Shown here piece by piece: positions 24,568-32,859 of a stretch of DNA of 47,869 nt. The stretch's first letter is position 1. Each line of letters opens with the position of its first letter. The position numbers were made by a program, and so were the translations under genes. The stretch spans positions 1-47,869 of the forward strand of contig JAICRD010000002.1 of NCBI GenBank assembly GCA_025937535.1, given 5' to 3'. Below the pieces are notes generated by a model. That model was given only the letters and a program-made list of their open reading frames with translations, was not told where the DNA came from and ran no database searches. The stretch comes from Chloroflexota bacterium (lineage in GTDB: Bacteria; Chloroflexota; Limnocylindria; QHBO01).

Positions 24568-25757
24568 TCGGCGCGGCGCAGGACGCGCCGCAGGCGCATG
24601 AGCGAGCCGACGTAGAGCACGAGGCCGATGCCCGCCAGGGCGGCCAGCATCCAGGTTTCGCGGACCTCGCCGCGCAGCATGTGCTCCTGGAGCAGGCCGA
24701 TGCCATGCGTCACCGGCAGCGCGTAGGCGAGGTACTGGGTCCACGTCGCGAAGTCGCTGACGGGCAGGACGAAGCCGGAGAAGAAGACGCTCGCGAGCAG
24801 CACCAGCATGGAGAGCTGGACCGCCTGGCGTTCCGAATCGGCGACGAGCGAGATGAGCAGGCCGACGCCGAGGGACGCGAACGTCAGCAGCAGCACGATC
24901 CCGACGAACGGCAACCAGCCGCCGAGCAGAGGGACGCCGAGCACCCCGACGAGGAGCACCCCGACGATGGCCGCCACCGCGAGGCTCAGGACCGCGTACG
25001 CGACGTACTTGCCGACCAGCAGCTCCATCGACGTTACGGGCGCCACCCGGAAACGGTCCATCTGGCCGGAGAGCCGTTCGCGGACCATGGACAGCGCCGT
25101 CAGCGTGATGGCGAGGTGCTGGAGCACCAGGGCGAACACCGCCGGGCCGAAGAAGCTGATCACGTTCGGCTCGGTGGGTGCGACGTTCTCAGTCTCCGCC
25201 TTGGTCGGCCGCGCGATGACCTCCGGCGGCACGTCCGCGGCCGGCCCGAGCTCGCCCTCGGCGAAGGCGATGCCCTCGGCCGCCGCGGTCTCGACGATCT
25301 CGGCGTTGAGGCTGCTGACGAGGATCGACGTGGCCAGCCCGGCGAGCTGGTCGTAGACGGGATCGATCTGGTTCCACGCCACGCGAATCGTGGTCTGATG
25401 GCCCGACCGCAGCTCGGTCGACGCGTTCTCCGGGGCGACGATGAGCAAGTCGATCGCTCCGTCACGGAGTCGCTGCTCGGCCGCATCGGCATCGCTGGTG
25501 ACGTCCCGCACGTCCAGCCGGCCGGGCGCGAGGTCGCCGTAGTAGTCCGGCTCGCGCGGCAGGTCGCTGTTCTCGGGCACCACGATCTCGGTCGCGAACG
25601 GCGCGCGGTAGCCGGAGTAGCCCAGCCCGAAGATGAACATGATCAGGAACGGGCCGAACACCAGGCTGGCGAGCACGCCAGGTCGTCGCAGGACCTCGCG
25701 GAGCTCCTTGCCGGTGAAGGAGCTCATGCGGATGACGCTCTCGATCACGTTACGCAT
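24564..25757 (-). CDS. ABC-2 type transporter permease
   Basis: 397 residues with the ABC-2 layout: one N-terminal helix (about 29-47), a large external loop (about 50-205) and five C-terminal helices from about 205. MVRERLSGQMDRFRVAPVTSMELLVGKYVAYAVLS is the conserved cytosolic elbow of drug and polyketide exporters and DrrB-like permeases. The ATG overlaps the ATPase stop by eight bases, so the two are translationally coupled. The pair is expected to export a hydrophobic compound or lipid; the substrate is unknown. Confidence 0.9.
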   Translation of the reverse strand: MRNVIESVIRMSSFTGKELREVLRRPGVLASLVFGPFLIMFIFGLGYSGYRAPFATEIVVPENSDLPREPDYYGDLAPGRLDVRDVTSDADAAEQRLRDGAIDLLIVAPENASTELRSGHQTTIRVAWNQIDPVYDQLAGLATSILVSSLNAEIVETAAAEGIAFAEGELGPAADVPPEVIARPTKAETENVAPTEPNVISFFGPAVFALVLQHLAITLTALSMVRERLSGQMDRFRVAPVTSMELLVGKYVAYAVLSLAVAAIVGVLLVGVLGVPLLGGWLPFVGIVLLLTFASLGVGLLISLVADSERQAVQLSMLVLLASVFFSGFVLPVSDFATWTQYLAYALPVTHGIGLLQEHMLRGEVRETWMLAALAGIGLVLYVGSLMRLRRVLRRAD

Positions 25758-26769
25758 CGGCTGTCACCGAGCGGGGCTGCGACCGGTCGCCGCCGTTGTC
25801 GCTGGCGGCGCGGCGCTGCTCGACCAGGCCAGTGAACACCTCGTCGAACGTCGGCTGGTGCTCCTCGATGCCGACGACGTCGACGCCGGCGCTGCGTAGC
25901 GTGTCGATGATCGTGGTCGTGAGCGTCGCGGCATCTGCGACGGTGGCCATGAGCTGGCGCGGCGCCGTCTGCCGGACGCTCTCGACCCCCGCCACGGAGG
26001 CGAGCATCTCAGGATCCACGGCGCGGGCCGTGTTGATCTCGAGCACGTCCCCACCGAAGACCATCTGGCGCAGCGCCTCGGGAGTGTCGTGCGCGACGAG
26101 CGCCCCGTCGACGATGAGAGCCACCTGGTCGCAGTACTCGGCCTCGGCGACGTACTGCGTCGTCACCACCAGCGTCCGCCCCTCATCGCGCAGACGACGA
26201 AGCTCGTCCCAGATCGACTGCCTCAGGAGCGGGTCGATGCCGGCCGTCGGCTCGTCGACGAAGAGCACCTCGGGACCATGGACGAGCGCGCAGGCCAGCT
26301 CGAGCCGGCGCTGCATGCCGCCCGACAGGTCGCGCGCGAGCTTGTGGCGCGCGTCCCACAGGTCGACCACCTCGAGCGCGCGCCGAATGAGCCTCCGGCG
26401 CCGGAACGGGCCGATCCCGTACAGGGCAGCCACGAAGCCGACGTTCTCCTGCGCCGAGAGATCCTCGTACAGGCTGAACAGCTGTGGCATATAGGCGATC
26501 CGCCGGCGCGTTCGTCGCCGGAAGTGCATCGGGTCCTCGCCCAGGACGTTGATCTCCCCGCTCGTCCGTCCCAGGGTGCCGGTCAGCATCCGAATGGTCG
26601 TGGTCTTTCCCGAGCCGCTCGGACCGACGACGCCGAGGATCGTGCCCGGCTGGACCTCGAAGGTCAGGTCGTCCACCGCGATCCGATCGTCGAAGGCACG
26701 GCTCAGCCCGCTGGCGGCGATGATCGGCTCGCCAGCGGGTGTGGCTCGGACAGGAGTCTGGGCGGTCAC
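25750..26769 (-). CDS. ABC transporter ATP-binding protein (exporter)
   Basis: 339 residues with all ATPase motifs: Walker A GPSGSGKT (49-56), LSGGMQRR signature, and Walker B VLFVDEPTAGIDP. The switch position reads VVTTQYVAEAEYC, with Gln in place of the usual His, as in some DrrA-like proteins. A C-terminal extension of about 90 residues is typical of DrrA/CcmA-type ATPases. I prefer the GTG at 26767-26769, because the frame further up is low-complexity and overlaps the DUF72 gene. No clear ribosome site supports it. It is paired with the ABC-2 permease. Confidence 0.88.
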   Translation of the reverse strand: MTAQTPVRATPAGEPIIAASGLSRAFDDRIAVDDLTFEVQPGTILGVVGPSGSGKTTTIRMLTGTLGRTSGEINVLGEDPMHFRRRTRRRIAYMPQLFSLYEDLSAQENVGFVAALYGIGPFRRRRLIRRALEVVDLWDARHKLARDLSGGMQRRLELACALVHGPEVLFVDEPTAGIDPLLRQSIWDELRRLRDEGRTLVVTTQYVAEAEYCDQVALIVDGALVAHDTPEALRQMVFGGDVLEINTARAVDPEMLASVAGVESVRQTAPRQLMATVADAATLTTTIIDTLRSAGVDVVGIEEHQPTFDEVFTGLVEQRRAASDNGGDRSQPRSVTADA

Positions 26770-26818
26770 GCGCCAGCCCAAAGCAAGCGGCGTGCCCGCC
26801 AGGCGAACAAGCGCTTGC

Positions 26819-27556
26819 TCAGCCTGGCGTGCGGCGGCCGACCATCGTGCGCAGGCGATCCGCGTCGCGAAACGCATGCCCGCCGATGTCGTTGTTGAAG
26901 TACCCCCACACCGGCAGTCCGGCGTCCGCCCAGTCGACCATGCGCCCGGCCCATGCCGACAGCCGCTGCGACGGATAGCGGCCCCCGTAGCGCTCCCCCG
27001 ACCCGTGAAAGCGGACGTACACGAACGGCCCGACAGCCTGCGGCGGCGGCGTCGATCCGGCCATGTCGTGCAGGCACAGCGCCACGCCGGCGTCAGCGAG
27101 CAGCGCGAACGCCATCGGTCCGTACCAGCGCCGATCGCGGAACTCGATCGTCTGCGGCTCGTCCGGCACGGCGGCCAGAAAGTCGGCCAACCGGCGCCGG
27201 TTCGGTCGCCAGCGCGGCGGCAACTGGTAGAGCACCGGCCCCAGGTGCTCGCCCAGTCGGCGCGCGCGGCTCCAGAAACGGTCCAGCGGCTCCGCCGGCT
27301 CGCGCAGACGCTTGAGGTGGGTGAGGTAGCGGCTGGCCTTCACCGCGAAGCGGAACGTCGTTGGGACGCGACGGCCCCATGCCTCGAACACGTCGCCGGA
27401 TGGGAGGTGGTAGAAGGGGTTGTTGAGCTCGACCGTGTCGAAATCCTCGGTGTAGCGCTCGAGCCATCGGCTCCTTGGGAGGCCTGTCGGATAGAAGTCG
27501 CCCGCCCAATGGCGGTACTCCCAGCCGGAGGTGCCGATCCGGATCGGTGCGCGCAT
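26819..27556 (-). CDS. DUF72 domain protein
   Basis: 245 residues with the DUF72 TIM-barrel signature: RIGTSGWEYRHWAGDFYP, FDTVELNNPFYHLPS, FRFAVKASRYLTHLKRL, EFRDRRWY and a closing WGYFNNDIGGHAFRDA. DUF72 (YecE) proteins are soluble; no reaction is firmly assigned. The ATG is 59 bases from the divergent small gene at 27616. The downstream ABC genes lie 49 bases away and could be co-transcribed. Confidence 0.9.
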   Translation of the reverse strand: MRAPIRIGTSGWEYRHWAGDFYPTGLPRSRWLERYTEDFDTVELNNPFYHLPSGDVFEAWGRRVPTTFRFAVKASRYLTHLKRLREPAEPLDRFWSRARRLGEHLGPVLYQLPPRWRPNRRRLADFLAAVPDEPQTIEFRDRRWYGPMAFALLADAGVALCLHDMAGSTPPPQAVGPFVYVRFHGSGERYGGRYPSQRLSAWAGRMVDWADAGLPVWGYFNNDIGGHAFRDADRLRTMVGRRTPG

Positions 27557-27615
27557 CGGTGCCGATCAGGCACGCGGTATGCCACTTCGTCGCGCATTCG
27601 CACAGGAGAATCACC

Positions 27616-27867
27616 ATGGCCGAGCTCGACGCTGACGATCGTGACGACCTGAGGAAGAACCAGTTCGCGTACGTCGACCGCGAGGGAGGCGAGCATCTGC
27701 CGATCAACGACGAGGCGCACGTGCGCAACGCGATCTCACGCTGGAACCAGACCGACTTCGAGAGCAAGACCGCCAAGGAGGAGGCCCGAAAGAAGATCCT
27801 GCGTGCCGCCGAGAAGTACGAGATCGACGTCGACGAGGACGCGAAGGTCAAGCAGTCCGTCGGCTGA
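27616..27867 (+). CDS. Small protein beside Ku (DUF6582-like)
   Basis: An 83-residue, highly charged protein: LRKNQFAYVDREGGEHLPIN, DEAHVRNAISRWNQTDF, KEEARKKILRAAEKYEIDVD. The pattern 'FAYPDREGxxxLPIxDExHVRNAxARF...A+++Il+AAkkxGI' marks a small family often annotated DUF6582. AGGAG lies 7 bases before the ATG. The Ku gene starts nine bases after its stop, so they form a unit. The role is unknown; it may help in DNA repair or stress survival. Confidence 0.8.
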   Translation: MAELDADDRDDLRKNQFAYVDREGGEHLPINDEAHVRNAISRWNQTDFESKTAKEEARKKILRAAEKYEIDVDEDAKVKQSVG

Positions 27868-27876
27868 GGGAGGCGC

Positions 27877-28710
27877 ATGCGAGCGATCTGGAAGGGGGCG
27901 ATCAGCTTCGGGATGGTCACCATCCCGGTGAAGCTCTATACCGCGACCGAGTCGAAGGACGTGCGCCTTCGAATGCTGTGCAAGGAGCACGAGGCGCCGA
28001 TCCAGGAGAAGCGCGTCTGCACCGACGGCGGCGAGGAGCTCGCCTGGGACGACCTGGTCCGCGGGTTCGAGGTGAGCAAGAACGAGTTCGTCGTCCTGGA
28101 GCCCGAGGAGATCGAGGCCGCCAAGCCGGAGTCGAGCACGACGATCGACATCGGCGACTTCGTCGAGGCCTCCGAGATCGACCCAATCTACTTCGAGAAG
28201 ACGTACTTCCTCGAGCCCACCGACGTCGGCGCCAAGCCGTTCAGCCTGCTGAAGCAGGCGCTCGAGGAAACGAATCGCGTCGCGATCGCCCGGGTCACGA
28301 TCCGAACGCGCGAGCGCCTGGCCACGATGCGCACGTACGAGGACACCCTCACCCTCGAGACGATGTACTGGCCGGACGAGATCCGCTCGACCGGCTCACT
28401 TGACCTTCCCGAGGGCGCCGAGGCCAAGGTGCGTGCCAAGGAACTCGACATGGCGCGCTCGCTGGTCGAGAGTCTGGCCGACAGGTTCCGGCCGGAGTCC
28501 TACGCCGATGAGTACCGCACCGCCCTCGAAGAACTCATCGAGCAGAAGATGCGGGGCGAGACGACGAGGGCGAAGCGACGAAAGCCCGAACCCAAGGTCA
28601 TCGACCTGATGGATGCGCTCCGCGCGAGCGTCGCGCAGGCGAAGGGCGACGGCGAGGGCAGCGGGAAGAAGCCGGCCCGCAAGAAGGCAGGAAAGAAGCG
28701 CGCCGCCTGA
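27877..28710 (+). CDS. ku: Ku protein, non-homologous end joining
   Basis: A 277-residue bacterial Ku homodimer subunit that binds DNA ends and recruits ligase D. It begins AIWKGAISFGMVTIPVKLYTA, the hallmark Ku start, and has LCKEHEAPIQEKRVC, VVLEPEEIEAA, then IDPIYFEKTYFLEP and MYWPDEIR. The C-terminus is a Lys/Arg/Ala tail (KKPARKKAGKKRAA) that in other Ku proteins aids DNA binding and release. No ligD is in this window. Its stop is one base from the stop of the convergent gene at 28712. Confidence 0.95.
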   Translation: MRAIWKGAISFGMVTIPVKLYTATESKDVRLRMLCKEHEAPIQEKRVCTDGGEELAWDDLVRGFEVSKNEFVVLEPEEIEAAKPESSTTIDIGDFVEASEIDPIYFEKTYFLEPTDVGAKPFSLLKQALEETNRVAIARVTIRTRERLATMRTYEDTLTLETMYWPDEIRSTGSLDLPEGAEAKVRAKELDMARSLVESLADRFRPESYADEYRTALEELIEQKMRGETTRAKRRKPEPKVIDLMDALRASVAQAKGDGEGSGKKPARKKAGKKRAA

Positions 28711-28711
28711 A

Positions 28712-29005
28712 CTAGAGGTGCTCCTCGTGGTCGGCGAGATCGTCGCCCCCGATCCGCGGCTCGCGCTCGGGCCGGTCATCGGCGCGGCCCTCCGGCCCGC
28801 CGACCTTCAGCTCCTCGCCCGGTTCGCCGATCTCGCCCTGCTGCGCCGGTGCAGCGGCTGCCTGCGAGCGCGTCACCTCGGCGTGGTGCGCCGGGTCCGA
28901 GGCCTCGCGCCACTCGCCCGGCTCGAAGTCACGCTGGATCTCGTCGGGGGTGAGATCGCCGGTGGCGCCGGTCAGGCCGCCACTCGACGATCCTCGTTCG
29001 GTCAC
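28712..29005 (-). CDS. Small acidic hypothetical protein
   Basis: 97 residues, strongly polar (Glu, Asp, Gly, Ala), with no hydrophobic core; it is probably disordered. A recognisable stretch is LTPDEIQRDFEPGEWREASDPAHHAEV; similar tails occur in small actinobacterial/chloroflexal proteins of unknown role. The GTG overlaps the SRPBCC stop by 4 bases (GTGA), which supports real coding by translational coupling. Function not recognised. Confidence 0.55.
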   Translation of the reverse strand: MTERGSSSGGLTGATGDLTPDEIQRDFEPGEWREASDPAHHAEVTRSQAAAAPAQQGEIGEPGEELKVGGPEGRADDRPEREPRIGGDDLADHEEHL

Positions 29006-29466
29006 CGCTGTGCCCCAGCCTCGACCTCACCGCGCCACGCGCCCGTCTCCGAGCCGCGACCCTCGATGAACTCCTTGAAGCGCTCGAGGTCGCCCTTGAC
29101 GCGGCGGTCCAGGAAGCCGAGCGCGGTCCCGACGTTCTCGACGAGGCCTTCCGGATCGGCGTCCATCTGGAGCGTGACGCGAGTCGTCTCGTCGTCGATG
29201 CGGTGGAACGTCACGACGCCGGCGTTCTCGGCGCCGCTCGTGGCACGCCACGCAACGCGCTCATCGGGATGCTGCTCGGTGATCTCGGCGTCCCACTCCT
29301 TCTCCGCGCCGCCAATTTCGGCGACCCAGTGAAGGTGGGTGTCATCGGTCTGTGCGACCGATTTGACGCCCTCCATGAACTGCGGGAAGGACTCGAATTG
29401 GGTCCACTGGTTGTAGGCGGTGCTCACCGGCACCTTGACGTCAATGCTGTCGACGACGGAAGCCAT
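29002..29466 (-). CDS. SRPBCC family (polyketide cyclase/START-like) protein
   Basis: A 154-residue START-fold protein: VPVSTAYNQWTQFESFPQFM at the N-terminus, HWVAEIGGAEKEWDAEITEQ, then WRATSGAENAGVVTFH and a C-terminal long helix (FLDRRVKGDLERFKEFIEGR). These are the hallmarks of the polyketide cyclase/dehydrase-like 'SRPBCC' group, often stress-related and with no fixed enzymatic role. I start at ATG 29466, with GGAGGAA upstream; longer frames are shadow sequence. It is coupled to the small acidic gene behind it. Confidence 0.88.
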   Translation of the reverse strand: MASVVDSIDVKVPVSTAYNQWTQFESFPQFMEGVKSVAQTDDTHLHWVAEIGGAEKEWDAEITEQHPDERVAWRATSGAENAGVVTFHRIDDETTRVTLQMDADPEGLVENVGTALGFLDRRVKGDLERFKEFIEGRGSETGAWRGEVEAGAQR

Positions 29467-29517
29467 CTGATCGGTTCCTCCAGGTTTGCTCTTGGTGTTG
29501 GGTCTTGCAGGCCATGG

Positions 29518-29676
29518 GTTTGCAAGGCCCGCGCCAACAGCCGCACCGGCGTCAGCACCGATGAGGCGAAGGAGCGTGCCGCCCGCACGCTGAACAATGA
29601 GCGCCACGAGGGGGGCGAAACGAAGAAGAAGCGACGGCGGGAGTCCCGTCGCGTCCGCCGCCCGGTGGTGGTCTGA
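29518..29676 (+). pseudogene. Possible remnant of a small basic protein
   Basis: In the 288-base gap between the SRPBCC and CopC/CopD genes one plus-strand frame reads SRTGVSTDEAKERAARTLNN then ERHEGGETKKKRRRESRR and stops at 29674-29676. This resembles small basic stress/plasmid-stability-like proteins with a 'xEAxxRAARTVNKxRxxxGETK' end. No start codon lies in this frame near the homology; an ATG at 29514 is in another frame. It may be a broken gene. The rest of the gap holds nothing else I can name, apart from the -10-like box at its end. Confidence 0.3.
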
Positions 29677-29690
29677 CAGCCGGCCGTTCG

Positions 29691-29696
29691 TATACT
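29691..29696 (+). promoter_or_regulatory. -10-like box TATACT before the copper/cytochrome operon
   Basis: TATACT ends seven bases before a GTG at 29704 and 58 bases before the preferred GTG at 29755. A transcript starting near 29703 would give either a leaderless message from 29704 or a leader of about 50 bases that carries the GGAGG site of the 29755 start. No convincing -35 is seen. Confidence 0.4.
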
Positions 29697-29754
29697 CGCC
29701 TCCGTGCGCCCTGCAGCCTCGACCGGCTGTTTCGTCGCGCTCACCGGAGGATGC

Positions 29755-31974
29755 GTGTCCCGCTCCATCACGGCTCGCCGTCTCGTCGCCGGACTCTTCG
29801 CATTGGGTCTGCTCGCCTCGCTGCCGATGCGGGCAAGCGCCCACGCCGAGGTCGTCGAGTCGGACCCGGCGGCGAACGCGGCGCTCATCGAGGGGCCCGA
29901 TGCGCTGACCATCACCTTCAGCGAGCCGATCGACCCGCAGGCCTCGGTCATCCAGCTGCTGGATGCGCAGCAGCGCCCGATCGCGGGAGTCGGCGAGCTG
30001 AGCCTGACCGATGGCGGTCGAACGGCGACCCTCTCGCTCCCCGGGCTGGATCCCGACGTCTACACCGTCAGCTACCAGGTCGTCTCGAAGACCGATGGCC
30101 ACGCCACCGCCGGCTTCTACGCCTTCCTCATCGACCCGTCCGGCGCGGCTCCCCCACCTACCGACTCCGCCAGCTCGAGCTCCCCGTCGGTCGACCCGCT
30201 CACGGTCGCGGCCCGATGGCTCGCGCTGACGATGTTCCTCCTGGCGCTGGGCAGCGTCGCCATGTGGTGGAACGCCGGCTCGGCCGCCGGTGCCACCGAC
30301 CCGCCATGGGCGCTGATCGGCGGAGCCTGCCTCGCGGCATCGGCCGGCGTGGTGGGCTATCTGCTCCTCGCCGCACGACCGATCGCGGGCACAGCCGGAA
30401 CCGGCATTCCGCTCGATCCGGCGGCGGCGTTCGGCTGGACGGCATTCGCGATCGCCATGCGAGTCGCCGTGCTGGCAGGCGTGGCCGCCGCGGCGCTCGC
30501 GATCCTCGGCGCGAGGTTCGATGGCAGTCGGCGGCTGGTTGTTGCCGTTGCGCTCGCGATCGCGATCGGGATGGCGGGCATGAGCCTGGCCGGCCACGCC
30601 GCGGTCGGCGGCATCGGCTTCGCGGCGCTCGACTGGCTGCACCTGGTTGCCGTCGCGGCCTGGCTCGGCGGGTTGCCCACCGCGCTCGTCCTGGCCGCCC
30701 GGGTCGAAGGCGTTGCCTGGCGCACCGCGCTCACGGCGATCCTGCGCCGCCACGGCCGGCTCGCCCTCGTTGCGGCCCCCGTCGTCGCGCTCAGCGGCAT
30801 CGCCAACTCGCCGATCGTGCTCGGCAGCGGCCGGGATCTCGTAGCCAGCGATTACGGGAACCTGCTCGTGGCGAAGGCCGGGCTGCTCGCGGTGGCGCTC
30901 GGCATCGGAGCGGTGAATCACCTTGCGCTCCGCGGGCGAGGTCGCGCCGCAGTCGTCGGGCTGGTGAGCGCGGAGCTCGTGGTCGGAGTCCTCGCCGTCT
31001 CGGCAGCGGCAACCATGGTCACGATCCAGCCGGCCTCACAGCGCCAACCCGAGCTCGCGACGACGCCCGTCAACCCCGCCCACTTCTTCGGGGAACTCGC
31101 CGGCGCCCGCGTTCACGTCGCCGTCAGCGTGCCCGCGCCGGGCGACCAGGCGTATCGGGTCATCCTCACCGATCCCGATACCGGCGGCCCACCGGGGGAT
31201 CTCCAGAAGGTGTTCCTCGAGCTGACCCCGCCGTCGGGCAGCGACCTTCCACCGGAGCGAGTCGAGCTCGAGCTCCAGCCCGATCCCGTCGGTGGGCTGT
31301 ATGCCGCCAATGGCGCGTACACGCCCATCGAGGGCGACTGGGGAATGGACGTCATCGTTCGACGGCAGGGGCTGCGTGACGAGTCGATCGGCTTCGTGCT
31401 GGCCGTGAGCTCGCCTGGCGCACCGGAGCTCGGGCCGCCGCCCGACACCGGCGTTGGCGTCCCGGCCCCGATCGCGGCGGCCTGGTCGATGCTCCCGCCG
31501 GGTCCGACTGGCTGGCTGCCGGCGATGGTGGCGCTCGCGGCCCTGGTCGGCGCCGGCTGGCTGCGGCCGGGCACTCGTCGCTCGGTCCTCCGCGGGGCGC
31601 TTGCCACGCTCGCCGTCGCGGCGGTGCTCACGATCGGGAGCAGGACGCTGGTCGACGCGGCGAATGCCCCCAGCGCCCAGGACCTCGCCGCTCAGCCACC
31701 CGCGACCGATTCGCCCGACCTGGCGCGCGGCGAGGCCGTGTATCGGGCGAACTGCTCGAGCTGCCACGGCCTGGATGCGCGCGGAGGCGGAGCGGTGACG
31801 ACTCAGCCGGTCGCCGATTCCCTGCTGGATGCGGTGCGCGCCACCTCCGACGCCGAGCTGTCGTACCGTATTGCCTATGGCGTCGCCGGCACGCCGATGC
31901 CGTCGTTCGCCGGCCTTCTCACGCCCGAGGAGCGCGCCGATCTCATCGCCTATCTGCACGAGCTGGCGCGATGA
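29755..31974 (+). CDS. CopC-CopD-YtkA-like-cytochrome c fusion protein
   Basis: A 739-residue four-part protein. A signal peptide ends at ASA/H30, so the mature chain would begin with His as in CopC. A CopC copper-binding domain (about 30-125) has a second His in KTDGHATAGFYAF. A CopD-type membrane domain follows (about 150-425, eight or so helices, including LDWLHLVAVAAWLGGLP). Next comes a YtkA/FixH-like periplasmic domain (about 445-560), a membrane helix, and a C-terminal class I cytochrome c with CSSCH (667-671) and Met ligand M715 in GTPMPSF. I chose GTG 29755 for its GGAGG site; GTG 29704 is the alternative. It probably moves copper across the membrane with electron transfer. It leads a plus-strand run with CopC, CcdA and TlpA. 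Confidence 0.88.
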   Translation: MSRSITARRLVAGLFALGLLASLPMRASAHAEVVESDPAANAALIEGPDALTITFSEPIDPQASVIQLLDAQQRPIAGVGELSLTDGGRTATLSLPGLDPDVYTVSYQVVSKTDGHATAGFYAFLIDPSGAAPPPTDSASSSSPSVDPLTVAARWLALTMFLLALGSVAMWWNAGSAAGATDPPWALIGGACLAASAGVVGYLLLAARPIAGTAGTGIPLDPAAAFGWTAFAIAMRVAVLAGVAAAALAILGARFDGSRRLVVAVALAIAIGMAGMSLAGHAAVGGIGFAALDWLHLVAVAAWLGGLPTALVLAARVEGVAWRTALTAILRRHGRLALVAAPVVALSGIANSPIVLGSGRDLVASDYGNLLVAKAGLLAVALGIGAVNHLALRGRGRAAVVGLVSAELVVGVLAVSAAATMVTIQPASQRQPELATTPVNPAHFFGELAGARVHVAVSVPAPGDQAYRVILTDPDTGGPPGDLQKVFLELTPPSGSDLPPERVELELQPDPVGGLYAANGAYTPIEGDWGMDVIVRRQGLRDESIGFVLAVSSPGAPELGPPPDTGVGVPAPIAAAWSMLPPGPTGWLPAMVALAALVGAGWLRPGTRRSVLRGALATLAVAAVLTIGSRTLVDAANAPSAQDLAAQPPATDSPDLARGEAVYRANCSSCHGLDARGGGAVTTQPVADSLLDAVRATSDAELSYRIAYGVAGTPMPSFAGLLTPEERADLIAYLHELAR

Positions 31975-31999
31975 TGGAAACCGAACCAGGAGCCTCACC

Positions 32000-32497
32000 T
32001 TGCCGCGTCCCCGATTCGTGCTCGCCCCGTTCGCCGCTCTGCTGCTCGCTGCGCTGCCGGCCGCAGCGTCGGCCCATGCCGAGCTGGTCTCGAGCCAGCC
32101 GGCAGCCGACCAGATGCTCGATACCCCACCCAGCAGCGTGGTCGTCACCTTCGACTCGGAGCTCGACCCGGACACGAGCGAGATCGTGGTGGCAGACGCC
32201 GATGGAAGCATCGTCGGAGAGGGCGGCGTGGACCTCGATGTGGCCGATCGCAACGTCCTGCGCGCGGCCGTCTCGATGACCCGCGATGGCGAGTACCGTG
32301 TCACGTGGTCCGCCGGCTCGATCGACGGCCACGTCGGGTCCGGTGAATTCGCATTCCGGGTCGGCCCGGAGCCGACGGCTGGCGTTGCCAACACCGCCCT
32401 CCCGATGCGGGGGTCGGGCGCGGTCGCCATCGGCGTGCTTCTGTTGTCGATGGCGCTCGCCCTCGCCGCGCGCGAGCTTCGACGCGCGTCCCGATGA
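32000..32497 (+). CDS. CopC family copper-binding protein
   Basis: 165 residues: a signal peptide ending at ASA/H26, a CopC beta-sandwich (AHAELVSSQPAADQMLDTPP, VVVTFDSELDP, a second ligand His in SIDGHVGSGEFAF) and a C-terminal membrane helix (about 140-158) with an Arg-rich end. It should bind copper on the outer face of the membrane. The start is the TTG at 32000, with AGGAG seven bases upstream; no ATG or GTG fits the signal peptide. It follows the fusion gene by 25 bases and overlaps the next by 4. The fusion protein carries its own CopC domain, so this is a second, membrane-tethered copy. Confidence 0.87.
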   Translation: MPRPRFVLAPFAALLLAALPAAASAHAELVSSQPAADQMLDTPPSSVVVTFDSELDPDTSEIVVADADGSIVGEGGVDLDVADRNVLRAAVSMTRDGEYRVTWSAGSIDGHVGSGEFAFRVGPEPTAGVANTALPMRGSGAVAIGVLLLSMALALAARELRRASR

Positions 32498-32859
32498 GGC
32501 GCGTGCTGACGCTCCTCGCGGCGGTCGCCCTGACCGCCTGCGTCAACCAGAGCCGCCCCGAAACGTGCGATGAGCCGTCCGCGACGCTGGAGCTGACGCT
32601 CACGGCGCAGGCGCTCTCGCCGACCGACCCCGCCGTGTGCCAAAACCAGGAGGTGACCCTGGTCGTCCACTCCGAGGTCGACGGCACGCTGCACATCCAC
32701 GGATACGACGAGGCGGTGCCTGCGACGGAGGTCACGGACGGCGAGGACCTGCGCCTCGAGTTCACCGCCACGCGCACTGGCCAGTTCCCGATCGAGCTCC
32801 ACGCCGATGCCGCGCCTCAGGGAGTGGCGGTCGGACTCTTCACGGTCCATGACCGGTAG
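32494..32859 (+). CDS. Lipoprotein with cupredoxin-like domain
   Basis: A 121-residue lipoprotein: the signal ends in the lipobox LTAC (C16), and the mature part is a small beta-sandwich with VTLVVHSEVDGTLHIHGYDE, LEFTATRTGQFPIELHA and VGLFTVH. This matches the cupredoxin-like proteins that sit beside CopC genes, with several His (LHIHGY, IELHA, FTVH) but no Cys in the mature copper site. It may bind copper by His/Met or only have the fold. It overlaps the neighbours by 4 and 11 bases, so translation is coupled. Confidence 0.8.
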   Translation: MRRVLTLLAAVALTACVNQSRPETCDEPSATLELTLTAQALSPTDPAVCQNQEVTLVVHSEVDGTLHIHGYDEAVPATEVTDGEDLRLEFTATRTGQFPIELHADAAPQGVAVGLFTVHDR

